From: Cinnamomum chago
Taxonomy: Eukaryota; Streptophyta; Magnoliopsida; Laurales; Lauraceae
Direction of reading: 5' to 3'
NCBI GenBank assembly: GCA_038049695.1
Contig: CP142454.1
Coordinates: forward strand, 16,376,501-16,440,500
DNA: 64,000 nt
Shown here: in pieces, positions 33,101-45,000 of the stretch
How the letters are laid out: each line of letters begins with the position of its first letter
How positions within the stretch are numbered: position 1 is the first letter of the stretch
Made by a program: the position numbers and the translations under genes
Notes under the pieces: model-generated
What the model was told of the DNA's origin: nothing
The model's database searches: none
The model's input: the letters and a program-made list of their open reading frames with translations, nothing else

Positions 33101-35652
33101 ATCTCAGTTTTAGGATTTCTTTCTTATTTTAATGGGGTTTTTTTTTATGAATTTAGATAGCAATGGTTTCTTTTCTTCTTCCTTTTTTCATTAATCAACA
33201 ACAAAAATACACACAAAAAAAAAAAAAAAAAACCATGTCAAACATCAAATGACAAAAAGTTCAATGTAAAAATAAAAAGATTGAGAAGTGCCTAACACCT
33301 TGCTATGATGACACCTGGTCCTAGAAAATCAAATTTTTTTCTCAATATTTGCAAAAGAAATTGTTCTAAAATGCGAAATTGATTAGGTTTAACAAGAGTT
33401 AAGAGGACTCAGTTGTTCTCCAAAATGAAGAAAGCAACAATTAGCTCATGTTGTTTCAAAACCAAAAAATGCAAATTCACTATGGGAACACATATTGGAA
33501 ACTATGATGAATGATCGCCCAATTAAACAAATATATAATCCTCAATACTTTTTTTGAAACACTCCAGGTTCTACTCAATTACACAACTCTGAAGTCTAAA
33601 CTACCCAAAATACGATTGAAATGAACTAAAGGAATAAAGAACAAAACCTTTTGAACACGTCCAGTTATTGCAACTAGCCGACTTTTGATCTGGCGAACTC
33701 GTTCCAAGTTGAGAGTGCTAATCTTTGAAGTAAGCTTGTCCAAAGCAGGATGTGCTTCTTGCTCCAATGTTCTTGCCTAACTCAGAATACAACAGTAATA
33801 TACTCGGAATGTTAATCGATGACAAAGAAAGAAAATTATATAGAAAGGAAGAGAAGAAGATGAATTAGAGAAATTGCTTTGCATGTAGCGTTAGCTGAGA
33901 ACTGTTACCTTTATTGTGACTTTAAGTCATATTAGTGATACTACACTAAATATAAAATATATATAAGCCTCAAATGCATAATATAGAAGTGCTCAACCAC
34001 ATTTAACATTTTGAGTTAAGAAAAGAATAAAAATGATAAACTGAATACTTGCTATGGAAAGAAGGCAATGTGAAGGGTTGGAGGCTAATTGATTTGGGGC
34101 TCTATCTTTACAGAGGTAGGGAAGGCCAGTTTCATTCTTTGGTCACTATGGCAAGTGGTGCCTATGTTCGTAAAGAAGGAACAAATAGAAGAGTATGGGT
34201 GGGGACTATCGTGGAAGTCTCACAATATTACATTTTTCCATAATTCTTTTGTAAAGAAGGAGAAGAAAACTAACTAAAAAAATGCCAATCAAACATTTAA
34301 TAAAAATTACCCATTTCTTGAATAAATTTGATTGCCATTCCTGTACACTTCTAAAACATTCCAGTTAACTTAATGATGAATTGATACTAAGCAAACAGTA
34401 TTTTATCGTTAACTGACAATGTCTCACACAGTTTTGAAAACTGACCATTACAACCCTTCAGATTTCTGAAAGTTTAGAGAATGACACCTATGACCTTAGG
34501 GTGAATCATACTCGTGCACTTTCCCTTAGCACACATAACACACATGTAATCTGAACTACGCAAACTACATTTTTCAACTTGAATGGGTGAGACTCACACC
34601 ATCAAAATCAAAGCCTCACCATGTATTGTGTGCAACTAAAAATCAGATTAATGGATCAATCCATTCCATTCAGTGGGAAACCACTGAATTTAGTCCATGA
34701 CCATTTAATCACAAGATACAGATTCAACTTAAAAAAAGATAAAAAGATAAAAAGAAACGAAAATAAGCAGTGCAACAACAACGAGATAAAATCACTGCAA
34801 CATAGAGCAGAATAACAAGAATGAGTGCTAATTACAGAAATACTTAGCAAAAAAAGAGAAGATTCTATTTACCTCGTTGTCTACGCAACTGCAAGCAGCC
34901 TCAAGACATGCTTCCAAGGCAATGAACTCAAAGGGCAGAACCCTTGGCCCATTCTCGAATCCTGCCTTCCCTTTCTCATCCACTTCATGAAACCTTTGAA
35001 AATCTCCAGAAGAGTTCCGACTACCAGAGGAGAGAGGACTCGCCATCCTCGACCACTGCTCTTGTGCATTCCAGTCCACATCCCCACCGCTACCAGTTCT
35101 CCCTTCCTTCACAACAACAAAACCCAAACAATGAAACTTGATTACCCTATCGATTTCAGTATGGCCCAAACGAAATTGTAATTGGAAGTGGAATGAATTA
35201 AAGACCTGGTTTTTGGTGGCTTGGTGGAGACGGGAGAAGCGGCGCTGGAGCTCGTTGATGAAGGGGATGACGGAGGGGTCCTTGGAGTTGAGGAGGAGGA
35301 CCTCTTGGGCGGTGATTATGGCCTTGATGTGCTCGAGGTTGATGACGATGGCGCGCTCGCGGCCGAGGACGGTGGACGGGTAGGAGAGGAGAGGGTCGAG
35401 GATGCGCAGATCGCGGGCGGGAAGGCCAGTGCGGCGCATGATAGACTGCTTCCCTGCTTCCACCACCTCGGCCTGACCGGAGGCGTCTATCAGCAGCCAG
35501 GGCCGGACCCCTATAGCCTTCTTTCGGAGCCCTGGGGCTGGGGCTGGTGCTGGTGCTGGTGCTCGACAAGTGGGGTCCACCACCTCATCCTCCATTGGAG
35601 CAACACCTGGCTTGTAAGTGGAAGAGGGAGGAGGAGGAGGAGGGGCTCGCAT
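24199..35652 (-). CDS. MRS2/CorA-type magnesium transporter, MRS2-3-like
   Basis: Six exons: 35652-35206, 35106-34873, 33776-33648, 32236-32070, about 26509-26326 (or 26554-26326) and 24486-24199, giving 482 or 497 aa. MRS2 proteins form pentameric Mg2+ channels in plant membranes. Hallmarks are RRTGLPARDLRILDPLLSYP and AIITAQEVLLLNSKD near the N-terminus, RQIKSRLVAITGRVQK in the helical neck, DVEELEMLLEAYF, and in the last exon LLQMGVML, a first membrane helix ending in the invariant GMN motif, then a second helix and a basic tail. The Pro-rich start MRAPPPPPP and overall wording fit the MRS2-3 branch. Exon 5's acceptor is doubtful: the expected site reads AC, and an AG 45 bases further on is in the same phase. 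Intron 4 is 5.5 kb. Confidence 0.92.
25086..25341. repeat. Tandem duplication, period 128 bp, in the last MRS2 intron
   Basis: GTTACCAAAAATT, CATCAGAACATTGCTGG and GTGAAACCATTAAA each occur twice at 128-bp spacing. The copies differ at perhaps one base in eight, so the duplication is old. Confidence 0.8.
27364..27392 (+). other. Possible LTR-element primer-binding site
   Basis: GATATCAGAGCAATGATTAA resembles the initiator-methionine tRNA site (TGGTATCAGAGC) of plant copia elements and follows a CA. I found no second LTR, so this may be a chance match or an old fragment in intron 4 of the MRS2 gene. Confidence 0.3.
28459..29270. mobile_element. Degenerate hAT-like non-autonomous debris
   Basis: Ends of the type TAGGGATG/CAGGGATG occur at 28459 (TAGGGATGTCAATTGACC) and 28619 (CAGGGATGGCAATGGGTCGG), and an inverted one at about 29253-29268 (ACCCATTTACATCCCTA). 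CAACCCGACC and AAACCCGACC lie within. They resemble the clean hAT element at 37077, but I see no matching 8-bp target duplication. Confidence 0.45.
30695..30748 (-). mobile_element. RTE-type LINE 3' tail fragment
   Basis: On the minus strand, GGCTCCAACATAGTTGGGGC is followed by AAAGCTTTGATGATGATGAT, the RTE coding end and trinucleotide tail seen elsewhere in this window. Only about 50 bp remain, in intron 4 of the MRS2 gene. Confidence 0.55.
31380..31985 (+). mobile_element. Ty1/copia reverse-transcriptase relic
   Basis: Read across frameshifts and stops, the plus strand gives DDYILYLQEDEFDIG, then WVYKNKFNSKG, NARMVAQGFTQ, MHQPKGFNKE and KLKQSIYKLEHPPGSG. That is the usual order in copia polyproteins at the start of the reverse transcriptase (WVYK-K, AR-VA-G-TQ, Y--QP-GF, L-KSLYGLKQ-P). 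The relic lies within intron 4 of the MRS2 gene, in antisense, ending about 85 bp from exon 4's donor. Confidence 0.75.
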
Positions 35653-37076
35653 TTTTGCTCACTTTTTTAGGTGATAATGATTTTGTTTGAGGTATTGGGG
35701 AGTGTGAATTTTATTATTAGGTTTTGGGATTCGTTGGGAGTAGAGTAAAGTAAAGAGAAAGGAAGGAACTAGAATCTGGATACGGGTACGGCTGCTCTTT
35801 CACTGGATTTTGGTGGTGGCAAGTGGGAAGTGGCATCTGGCAAGTAAAAATACCTACTTGATGTCAGTACAGTACAGTAGAGTACGGTGACCATGTAACC
35901 CAGATTCTCCGAAGCTGTTAACCCACAGAAGCTCCGTGTGTTAAGGAGTGCAACTCTACATTTAAGCATATTTTAAAATCTGAACTATTCACAGTAAATG
36001 CCCTTCGGATATAAGGGTGCTTTCAAATTTTATATTAATTTGAAACTGTTTTACTGTTAGATTAACTATTTGATAAATAAATACTTAATTAATGCAATCT
36101 TTTACACACTCATTATTAAGATTTTCATTAATACCTAGGACAAACCTAAGTTGATATAAAATTTGAATGATTGGGATTTTGATAGGTGGTTTCCACTTGC
36201 AGAATTTCACTTCATTAACTCGAGATTTTTTTGAAAGTTAAAGCTCCAGCATAGCAGGAATACTGATACTTCTATAATTATGAGATTTGAAATCATCAAT
36301 CATTCATATTAGGGTCAGCATGAGGTTATCTGGTCAAATTGGCTGGTGCATAAAACAGGCTTTCTACGAAAGAAATGGATGAAATTTAATCATCGGTCCT
36401 TTGGCTTTTTTTCTTTTTTTTTTAAGTATTAGGTGACGTCTCGATCATGCTGTCGCATGCATTCTCAATTTAATTACTTATGGTTGGTATGCAGTCGAGT
36501 GCTTCGAGACATAGAAATTGGTCACGTAGTTAAGTACTACCGAAGAAGGCATGACTCATGAGTCCAAGGGCAGAGAGGAACGTGCAACCTCCCGACCCAT
36601 TTATCTCATTTTAGTCCATTATAATGGAATGATGATTGATGTGTCACCTACTTATTAGCCCCACTCCCACTCCCACCATAGGAGGCGCTACATGGATTCC
36701 GGTGAGATAAATTGACCCCATACTAAGATTTGAAAAAATATATATATAAAAATAAAATATTTTTAATAAATTAAAGTTATGGGAAGATTTTGACCCACTC
36801 AATGCTTAAGTTGATGGACCATTTGTCTAGAAAAAAAAGACAAACTAGTGGGCCCAATTTTTATTTTTTAAAGAAAATTATCTTTTTTAGACATTTTGTC
36901 GGTAAGTCTTCATTTACCCTAATTTAACCTCTCAATCTAAATCACTCACACTCACTATTCACTACTCAGCTGAAACTTCAAAGCTGCCTTTATCGTACTT
37001 TATCAAATGGGTTTTAACAACTTCAGGACTGCCTTATCAAATTTTACTAGCAGAGGAGTCGAGCTAACTATCAAAT
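35653..37076. other. Upstream region of the MRS2 gene and intergenic DNA
   Basis: The first few hundred bases should carry the MRS2 promoter and 5' UTR. No other gene is visible. Poly-T and AT-rich tracts occur at 36400-36425 and 36740-36900. Confidence 0.45.
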
Positions 37077-37680
37077 TAGGGATGGCAACGGGGCAGGGCA
37101 GGGGCGGAATTGTGCTGCCCCGTCCCCGCCCCGCAATTCGGGGTATGTTACATACCTCGTCCCCGCCCCGACATGCCCCGCGGGGCCCCGCGATGTGGTA
37201 CAACCATAACATAATAAATTAATTTTGAATTGACTAGAAAGAAAAAGGTAAATTAATCTATTTTACACGGTAAAAAGCACATGAATGATTCATCTATGTT
37301 GTCTCCATGCCTTTAATAATATTAAAAAAAAGATCTCCCAAAATAGAATAAAAATATCTCCCCGCATAAATATTTTATAAGTGTGGGGCACTGTTAGATT
37401 GTTTAAATTTTTTAAAATTATCTAATATTAATAATATAAAATTTTCTTTTCTTGAAATTTTAGCTATTTAAAGTGAGATTTATTCTTATAAGATTTTCTC
37501 TGAGCCGTTAAAGGCCACTAACATACACTTGAAAATATCATATATGCTTTGAGACATTCTTTATAAAAAAAGACAATATTTCTCTAAAATATCATGAACT
37601 CCATCAATACATGATTTCACTTCATTTCTAGTATTGAACTCCACTCACTAATAAAGAGGTTGATTACATATAATTAAAAT

Positions 37681-37925
37681 TAATATAATTTATAGTGTTG
37701 TTAGTATGATTAGAATCATATTAAGTTACTAACTATAATTTACCTTGCTATTTCTAATCATATAAGTTATTATAAGCGTATAGCATGATATATCTTGTAA
37801 TGTTATATCAAATTAGTATAATTCATATTGTTATTAGTATGATTAGAATCATATCAATTATAATTTACTTTGCTATCTCTAATCATATATGTTATTATAA
37901 GCTTAAAGCATGATCTATCATTCTA
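37681..37925. repeat. 132-bp internal duplication in the hAT element
   Basis: TTAGTATGATTAGAATCAT occurs at 37701 and 37833, and the sequence on both sides (TAATTTAC-TTGCTAT, CTAATCATATA, GTTATTATAAGC) repeats with the same offset. The copies are slightly diverged. Confidence 0.8.
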
Positions 37926-38279
37926 TTATATATTTATATTCGTTTTATTTAATATGATTTATCATGTTACAATTTAACATTATATATGATTAAAGTAAAA
38001 TAAGCTTAGATAGTTAGATAGATTTTTTAACAACTTTAATTTCATTAAATTTGAATTAGAGGGAATGGGATCATATTATATGCTTTTATAATGTCTAGGG
38101 TTCATTCAATTATATGTTTAACTTTAAAAAAAGTCTTCAATCAATCTACTTAACCCTTAATAACAACATAAAATCAATATATACATTTACATATAAATAT
38201 GTTTATTTATTATAAAAGAAATCTAAAATATATATATTTTAGAAGATTATTATTTTCGGGGCGGGTTACGGGGTGGTAT

Positions 38280-38302
38280 TTCGGGGCGGGGCGGGGCGGG
38301 GC
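38280..38302 (+). repeat. (GGGGC)n run, potential G-quadruplex
   Basis: CGGGGCGGGGCGGGGCGGGG supplies four G4 tracts separated by single C residues, followed by GAGGCGAGGCGGGGCGGGC. This should fold readily into a G-quadruplex. It is the subterminal region of the hAT element. Confidence 0.85.
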
Positions 38303-38378
38303 AACGAGACGAGGCGAGGCGGGGCGGGCACTCCGGGTTGAGGCGGGTCGGGTTAAAAATGTCATCCCTATATCAAAT

Positions 38379-40664
38379 AGATCACATAGAATGTTGACCG
38401 TACAAGTGCCTTGGAGAGCTATTTTGACAGACCTTTAAAACCCACCTTGAGAATGGTTGTACATTTAAGGATGAGACAAACATGGTAATTTTACCCACGA
38501 TATAAATATCGATTTACAGTTATAACGTGTGTTATTGCTTAAAATTGTGCCTTATATACTATTTGCTTGCAAAAATGATATCTATGACTTCTTTAAAATG
38601 CATGATATCACGTGTCTTAGGGATTAGTTGCCGGCTATTTAAAATCGAATATCCTTTGGGCTCAGGGCAAAATAAGGCTCCTATATTAGGCTGGCAGGAG
38701 ATACCCTGTGTTATAAAAAATACATGTATATGTGTGATATTCCAAGTAACAATAAATTTGTAAATTTGCCATTTTTGCACTATCCTTTTTTTATAGAATG
38801 GTTGTAGAGTAAAATTTCAAATGTCAACCATTGTGAGATAGAAGTCATGGCATCAATATCATCAAAATCCCAACAAAAAAATATGGCTTCTCACTGAGGA
38901 ATCTACCACCACACAAACAGGAAAAATACGGTTTCACAAAAGGGAAGAAAACCGCACCAAAAATGAATTGTCAACGTCCATGGAAATCATTTTCCCAGGA
39001 CTCTTTATCATGAATTTTACCAGTGTGGCATTCTTCACATTCCTGATTCCACACCGCACATGCATACAAACACGTCCTGATAGTTTGTATTCTCTAAAAG
39101 GCTTTAGAGAGTCAAGAATAGTGTAAATGCAAGAAGCAAACAAATAAATGGAAAGGAATCGTAGCTATAAATATATGTGGATATGAGTTGATCTCAAGCC
39201 AGACAGGTACTTGCCTTAGCCTTGCTCAAGTTCAATTAAGTGCCATGAAGTTCGACTTACCTATAGCCAAGTTCCAAATTGACTAAACAATGCATATCGA
39301 CTCTTTTGAACCCTTAATCCAGAAAAGGCCGAACTAGCTCATTGGACAGTCCTACGTTAAGAATACAAACCAAAGTAACTGGAACTTGGTTCTAAAGTAA
39401 GTTTGTGTTGGTTTTTTTTTTTTTTTTTTTGGTGTTTCAAAAAATTCAGAAGGTGTTTTTGAAAAGATGTATTGTCCTTTTATGCTTTTGCTTTACGTGG
39501 GCAGTGTAAACTATTAGAAAACATGGCATCCCATATTGCTAAAACTCATCTTTAAGAAGGCTTTATATGTTGTTTCATTCCTATATACTTTAAAGACTTT
39601 TAGAGTATTTTGCCATAAGCCCTTGCTATGTGCGCACGCGAGTTGGACTTGATCCAGAGTGGCTGGACCGGAAAATAGTTAACCTGGCGTGCGTGCACGA
39701 CATGCATCGGGGTGCAAATCCAGGCCAGGTGGCCTAGAGGGACCATATTTTGATATAGAAATGCCAACCTTTTGCAATTATTTTATTTTATTAATTATTT
39801 CAATAAATAAAATCATTATTTTCTAAACTTAAACGTTTTGCTTAATGTGGTTCAAAATTTTATTAACGTTGTGATTTAATTGCTTTAACGGTGCGGGATT
39901 AATGGGGTTTTAATGTCGTGGGTTAATGGCCTAATGGATACCAATCTCCTTATATCGGGCCATCTCTGTCATCATTTTAGAAAACACAAAAAACAAATTT
40001 CTCCCCTTCTCTGTTCCTAAATTTCTCCCCTTCTCTTCTTCTCTGTTCCTCTACTTTTTCTCTGAGCATTCCAAAAAGAAGTCTAGAGTTCGGGATAACA
40101 GTGCGACCGGACCTAAACTAGAAGGCCGTTGTATCCTAGGGGTAATTTTGCTGAGAACCTCCGCACCTAGGTTTCATTCCAAGGGGAAAAACTTATCCTA
40201 AAGAGAGCATCATCAGACGTGCCTCGCAGAACAGCTGCCGTTGGTACTTTTCATCTTCCGCCAACAAATCACAATTGCAGCCTATAACAATCAGGTACTA
40301 TTGTTTTATTTAAATTCTGTTTGACAGCAACCCATGTTGTATAGCATTTATAACAGTTTGCTGTCGGACCTGTATTCGGTTTGTCGGATAAATCTTGACC
40401 CTGTCGAAAAGAAAGTTGTCCTTACCCAACCCTCAACATATGAGTCCAAGTACATGGAGGACCAAAGGCCTCGTAGGCCAACATTGCCTAGGCCTTTACC
40501 TTACCCTTGTGGGCTAAAGTCACACTTAAAGCTCAAAGAGAAAAAAAATAAATCAAACTTCTTCTACTGGCATCATGCATGAGTGTCAATAAAATGCCAA
40601 CTCTTATCCATTTATCTAGGCTTGGGACTGGCAATAATTATGCAATAGGAATTTATAAGAATAC
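38379..40664. other. Intergenic DNA, no gene recognised
   Basis: There is a poly-T tract at 39411-39430. From about 39940 to 40300 the sequence has an LTR-like feel: CTTATATCGGGCC, pyrimidine-rich CTCTGTTCCTCT repeats, then TATCCTAGGGGTAATTTTGC. I found no partner LTR or primer-binding site, so I do not call an element. Confidence 0.45.
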
Positions 40665-41150
40665 ATATGAGTTCATTGTCAGACGAGCCTATTTATTTGC
40701 ATAAAATTGAAATATATTAAAAAAGTCATTGTCAAATGGGCTTGCTTGTTTGAATGGAATTGTTATCCAAGTGAAGTCATTGCCTGCTTGTTTTCATGGA
40801 TTTGTAATAGAAATGAATTCATTGTCAAAGGCCATGTTCATTGAATTATAAACATAGGGAAACATCGTCAAATGAGTCAGTTTTTTGGCATGGATTTAGA
40901 AACATGAGAACTTATTGTCAAATGGGCTTATTTGTTTCCATGAAGTAAAATACATATGAATCCATTGTCAAATAGACCTATTTGTTTGCATGGAATTGGA
41001 AAACATGGAGTCATTGTCAAACGGATTTATTTATTCCCATGAAATTGAAATGCATATGAATTTATTGTCAAATGAGCTTATTTGTTTGTAAGGAATACAT
41101 AAGAGTTTGTTGTCAAATGGGCTGCATTGAATTGAATACACATGTAGATA
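40665..41150 (+). repeat. Degenerate ~49-bp tandem array, about ten copies
   Basis: The core CATTGTCAAATGGGCTTATT with following TGTTTGCATGGAATTGAAA-type sequence recurs with cores at about 40674, 40729, 40778, 40825, 40867, 40915, 40963, 41012, 41063 and 41110, a spacing close to 49 bp. Copies are diverged by substitutions and small indels, so it is old. It lies about 900 bp upstream of the FKBP gene. Confidence 0.8.
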
Positions 41151-42081
41151 AAGATTAGGCAATTTATTTAATGAAATTTTTTTTTTTGACATTTACACAT
41201 TGAGTTAAACACACTATTAAATAAACCACAAGTGTAAAATGTGTGAAAATGGGTATTTTGGTAAACATATAATATATCAAAAGAAAACTACAAAAAATGA
41301 CCATAGATGGCCTCTAACAAAAAAACGAGCCACTAATCAATATGGCTAGAAAGTGGTACCCCGTTTTTTTTTTTATTAAAGATTTAAACGTGTGACGACG
41401 TCGTCGTCATATTCAAACTCATATTCCCCATTTTTCCCTTCTTCCTCCAATCCAATCGCTTTCTCCTTATTTTATGGCGGTTTCCTTTCTCCATTCCTCA
41501 AAAGATCATTACCTTAATGATTTAGTCATCCAAAAATAATCATACAACAAACATAATGAAATGAATAAACTATATATCAAAACCCTAATGAACTTTTCTC
41601 GAAAAATAAATATGAAACTCATGATCTATGATAGATAACACATGAAAGAAGGTCAAACTGTGCTATGCCTACCTCGTTAATAGAGATCAATAATCTCCAC
41701 AAGGAATATTTAATGTTGGGTGAGATTTATGTTTTGGTTCACTTTGATATAAAAACAAGCAATCACAAATGCTAAAAGGTGGAAGAAAATGTAGATTTGA
41801 CAAATTAGTGACGACATGGATATTAACTCTATGGTTCTATTTTATCAAAATTATGGATTTTTTTTTTTGGTTAGTGGACGTCTCGGATGCCTTTTCTGGT
41901 AAAATTCTCTAGATGAAATGATAATTTTCGACAATGCCCACTCCACCACGTCCGTGTGAAAGACGCACACTGTAGACTCTGGACAAAACTTTCTCAGTAG
42001 AGATTGAGAAAGACTGCTGCGAATCGAAACCCCACATTTCCATCTCTGCAACTGCAAAGCCCAGTCCCTCTCCTTGAAAAA
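41151..42081. other. Upstream region of the FKBP-TPR gene
   Basis: The promoter and 5' UTR of the plus-strand FKBP gene lie in the right part. A short palindromic run GACGACGTCGTCGTC occurs at 41394-41408 and contains ACGTC, a bZIP-like core, but it is 675 bp upstream and unproven. Nothing else is recognised. Confidence 0.4.
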
Positions 42082-45000
42082 ATGGTGGAATTTTCGTCAG
42101 CGATGGCGAGGGCATCCAGACCAACCAACATCTCCGACATTGAAGGCTCAGATGATACAGACGAAGAACCTGGAGAGGTGATCGAATCAGCTCCTCCTCT
42201 CAAAGTGGGAGAGGAGAGAGAGATCAATGCCTCGGGTCTGATTCTGAAAAAGAAGCTTCTCAAATCAGGTCGTGGATGGGAGACTCCGGAGCTAGGCGAT
42301 GAAGTTACTGGTAATGAATTTAAGCAAAACTAAGCAAACCCAGAAGCTAAATTTCTTTTTCTTGCTTCTTTTTCATATTGATTCTGAGCTCCTTGACATG
42401 GGTTTTTTCCTTGCAATGATTGAAAACATAGGATGCATTTTGGGGGCTTAGATTGTCGCGGAAAGTGTGTAATTTGGGTGATAAAAGAATGAAGAAATTA
42501 GTTTGGAGTTGCAGTTGCGTTTATTTTAAGTTGGGTTGATGCAGAATCATTTGGGATAGGATGATTAGCATTTGTGATTGGAATGAGGATAAGAAAACTT
42601 GGGTTTCTTCCATCACTGAAAAATGAGCTCGGAATTGTGGTTGTGTTCATTTTAAGTTGGGCTTGATGCTAAATCAATTACGCTAAGATGTTAGCCGTGT
42701 CATTTTTTTATTTGCCACCTCATAATAAAATATGCTGTAGTGAGCAAAATATGTAAGAAATAGATCTTCATTACTATCACTTCTGTTTCTTGATTTTCAT
42801 TTCTTTCTTTCTCATTTTGTATTGAACAAATAGTTCTAGTTTGAATGCGTAATCTGATTTAGAATGTCATGATTAAGTTTCGATATAAAAAGTGAAATGT
42901 CCAAAGTTGCGTAGGCCACCCCATGTTTTCATTACATTCAAAGCTGAACTTGAACAGAAGCAATTGAAAGAATGACGAGAGAAGATCGGCTTTTCTGATA
43001 AGAAGATATCCTGACCATCAACTTCCTACTTATTGTAGTATGGGGCGAGGAATTAACTTAAACAGAGTCAGGAATTAAGTTCATGTATTCTACTTCTGTC
43101 TTTGTTGATATTAGTTTCATGAGATAGGTCCTGTTCTTATAATTGTTTTGTATTGGAAAAACTAGTGTCAAAAATCAAAATTAAAAGGACACTGAATTTG
43201 TTTCCACATGAATTTTGTCTTTTCTTCTTTGTTTAGAGTTTTATCGATGTAGGTTTATGTTCTCGTTTGTGTTTTATACTGATAGTTTTGGTTTTGGGCA
43301 GTTCACTATGTGGGTACTGCACTTGATGGAGGCAAGATTACATCCACTAGGGATAAAGGGGAACCATTCACTTTTATGCTTGGAAATGGTGAGATTTCCT
43401 CTATTTCTGTTGGATTTTATTTGGGTTCTTTAAGCTTTTTAAATTTCTTGATTTCTTTTAATCGGTTTTGTTATTGTCAGCATCTCTGTTTCTGCAAATT
43501 TGTGTGTGTGTGTGTGTGTTTATTTTTTTTTATTTTTTTGAGTTTATTCTTACTCTTTTATTTTATTTTGATGGGTGTCTTAGGAGAAGTAGTTACTGGA
43601 TTGGATTATGGGATAGTTACCATGAAGAAAGGGGAGACTGCATTATTCACGCTGCCTTCCAATTTTTGTAATGAAAGCATTGGTGACCTCGGAGTTTCCT
43701 CCAATTTGGATCTTCAGTTTGAAGTTGAACTCATTTCTTGGATCAGGGTGATTGACATATGTAAGGATGGTGGGATTATCAAAAAGATTTTGTTGAAAGC
43801 GTTGAGAGACGAACAGCCGAGCGACTTGGATGAAGTTATGGGTACCTACTGGACTCTGCTTACAGGATCTTGCATCAGTTTCATGAAGTTGTCTCTCATT
43901 AAACATACATACGTACATATATATATATCACTATTTTTTTTTCTATGTGTCATTCTAGTGAATTAGTTGCTGGATTAATGCTTGATTTTCTTGTTCTTTG
44001 TTCAGTTAAGTATCAAGCAAAGTTACTAGATGGATCTATTGTTGCCAAAACCCCTGAAGAAGGACTGGAGTTTCATATCAAAGATGGTATTCACCATTTA
44101 TCATCATGTTGATATTAGAACCATGAATTGTTATCTTATTATATTTAACCCAAGGCAGTAATCTAATAAATACCACTGCCACTTTACAGAATGAATGAAT
44201 ATTTTGTTGCTCCATTTCCAACCATATACAGGGGACCTTCTTGTCTATTAGTTGTCTAGAGATATTCATAGCACTAATACTATTATGTGTTGTTTTGATT
44301 TTACGAGCATAATTCCAACAGACTTAAATATTGCAGGCCATTTCTGTCCAGCATTGGTGAAGGTTCTCAAGACCATGAAAAGGGGAGAGAAGGTCATGTT
44401 AATTGTTCAACCCCAATGTATGTTCTGCAGGTTTTGATGTTGAATTGAAGTTTTGTTCTTGCACAGAGAATTAGTATTAAGTCTACTCTCTTTTCTTTAA
44501 ATTAGCATAACGCCTCTAAGATTGCCTGCTCAAATTGTATTAATGTAGAACTTTTAATTATTCAGAAACTAGATTCTGTTTTCTTTCTTGTTTTTGTTCT
44601 TCTTCTTTCTTGGGAAAATGTTTCTTGAAAAATTAACTATACGTAATTTTCTTTTTCTTAAATGCATATCTTGGATCAACAATGGTCATTCCGACGGGAT
44701 TGTTATGCAGACTTTTTCTTTAACAATGTTTACTGAAAACGAATTAGAAGAAAGAAAACGTTTCAAGAAGAAGATTGCACTGTCTGGCTATCCACGCCCT
44801 CTCTTGGAGTATGCATTGGTTGTTTACAGATTGTGGGCAAGAGAAGTGTCCAAGGAGGAGCAAACCTCTGTAATCTCCTCTGCCCTGTCTGGTAACACCA
44901 CTGCATACCATCAGTGGATGGCACACATTTTCTCTCCACCAGATAGTCACATTTTCTCTCAGACATCCTCAAGCACTGTTTCTAAAAAAAAAAGATTTAT

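Larger units (their letters stand above)
37077..38370. mobile_element. Non-autonomous hAT transposon, 1.29 kb
   Basis: Perfect 8-bp target duplications TATCAAAT (37069-37076 and 38371-38378) flank ends beginning TAGGGATGGCA and, inverted, TAGGGATGACA. Eight-base duplications and TAGGGATG ends are typical of hAT elements. No transposase is present. Both ends carry GC-rich subterminal sequence (repeats of GGGGC and CCCCG) around an AT-rich centre, which may be the transposase binding sites. Confidence 0.92.

Noticed and set aside
39940..40300. LTR-like sequence with pyrimidine repeats
   Set aside because: No paired LTR, no primer-binding site and no target duplication, so it is not called as an element.
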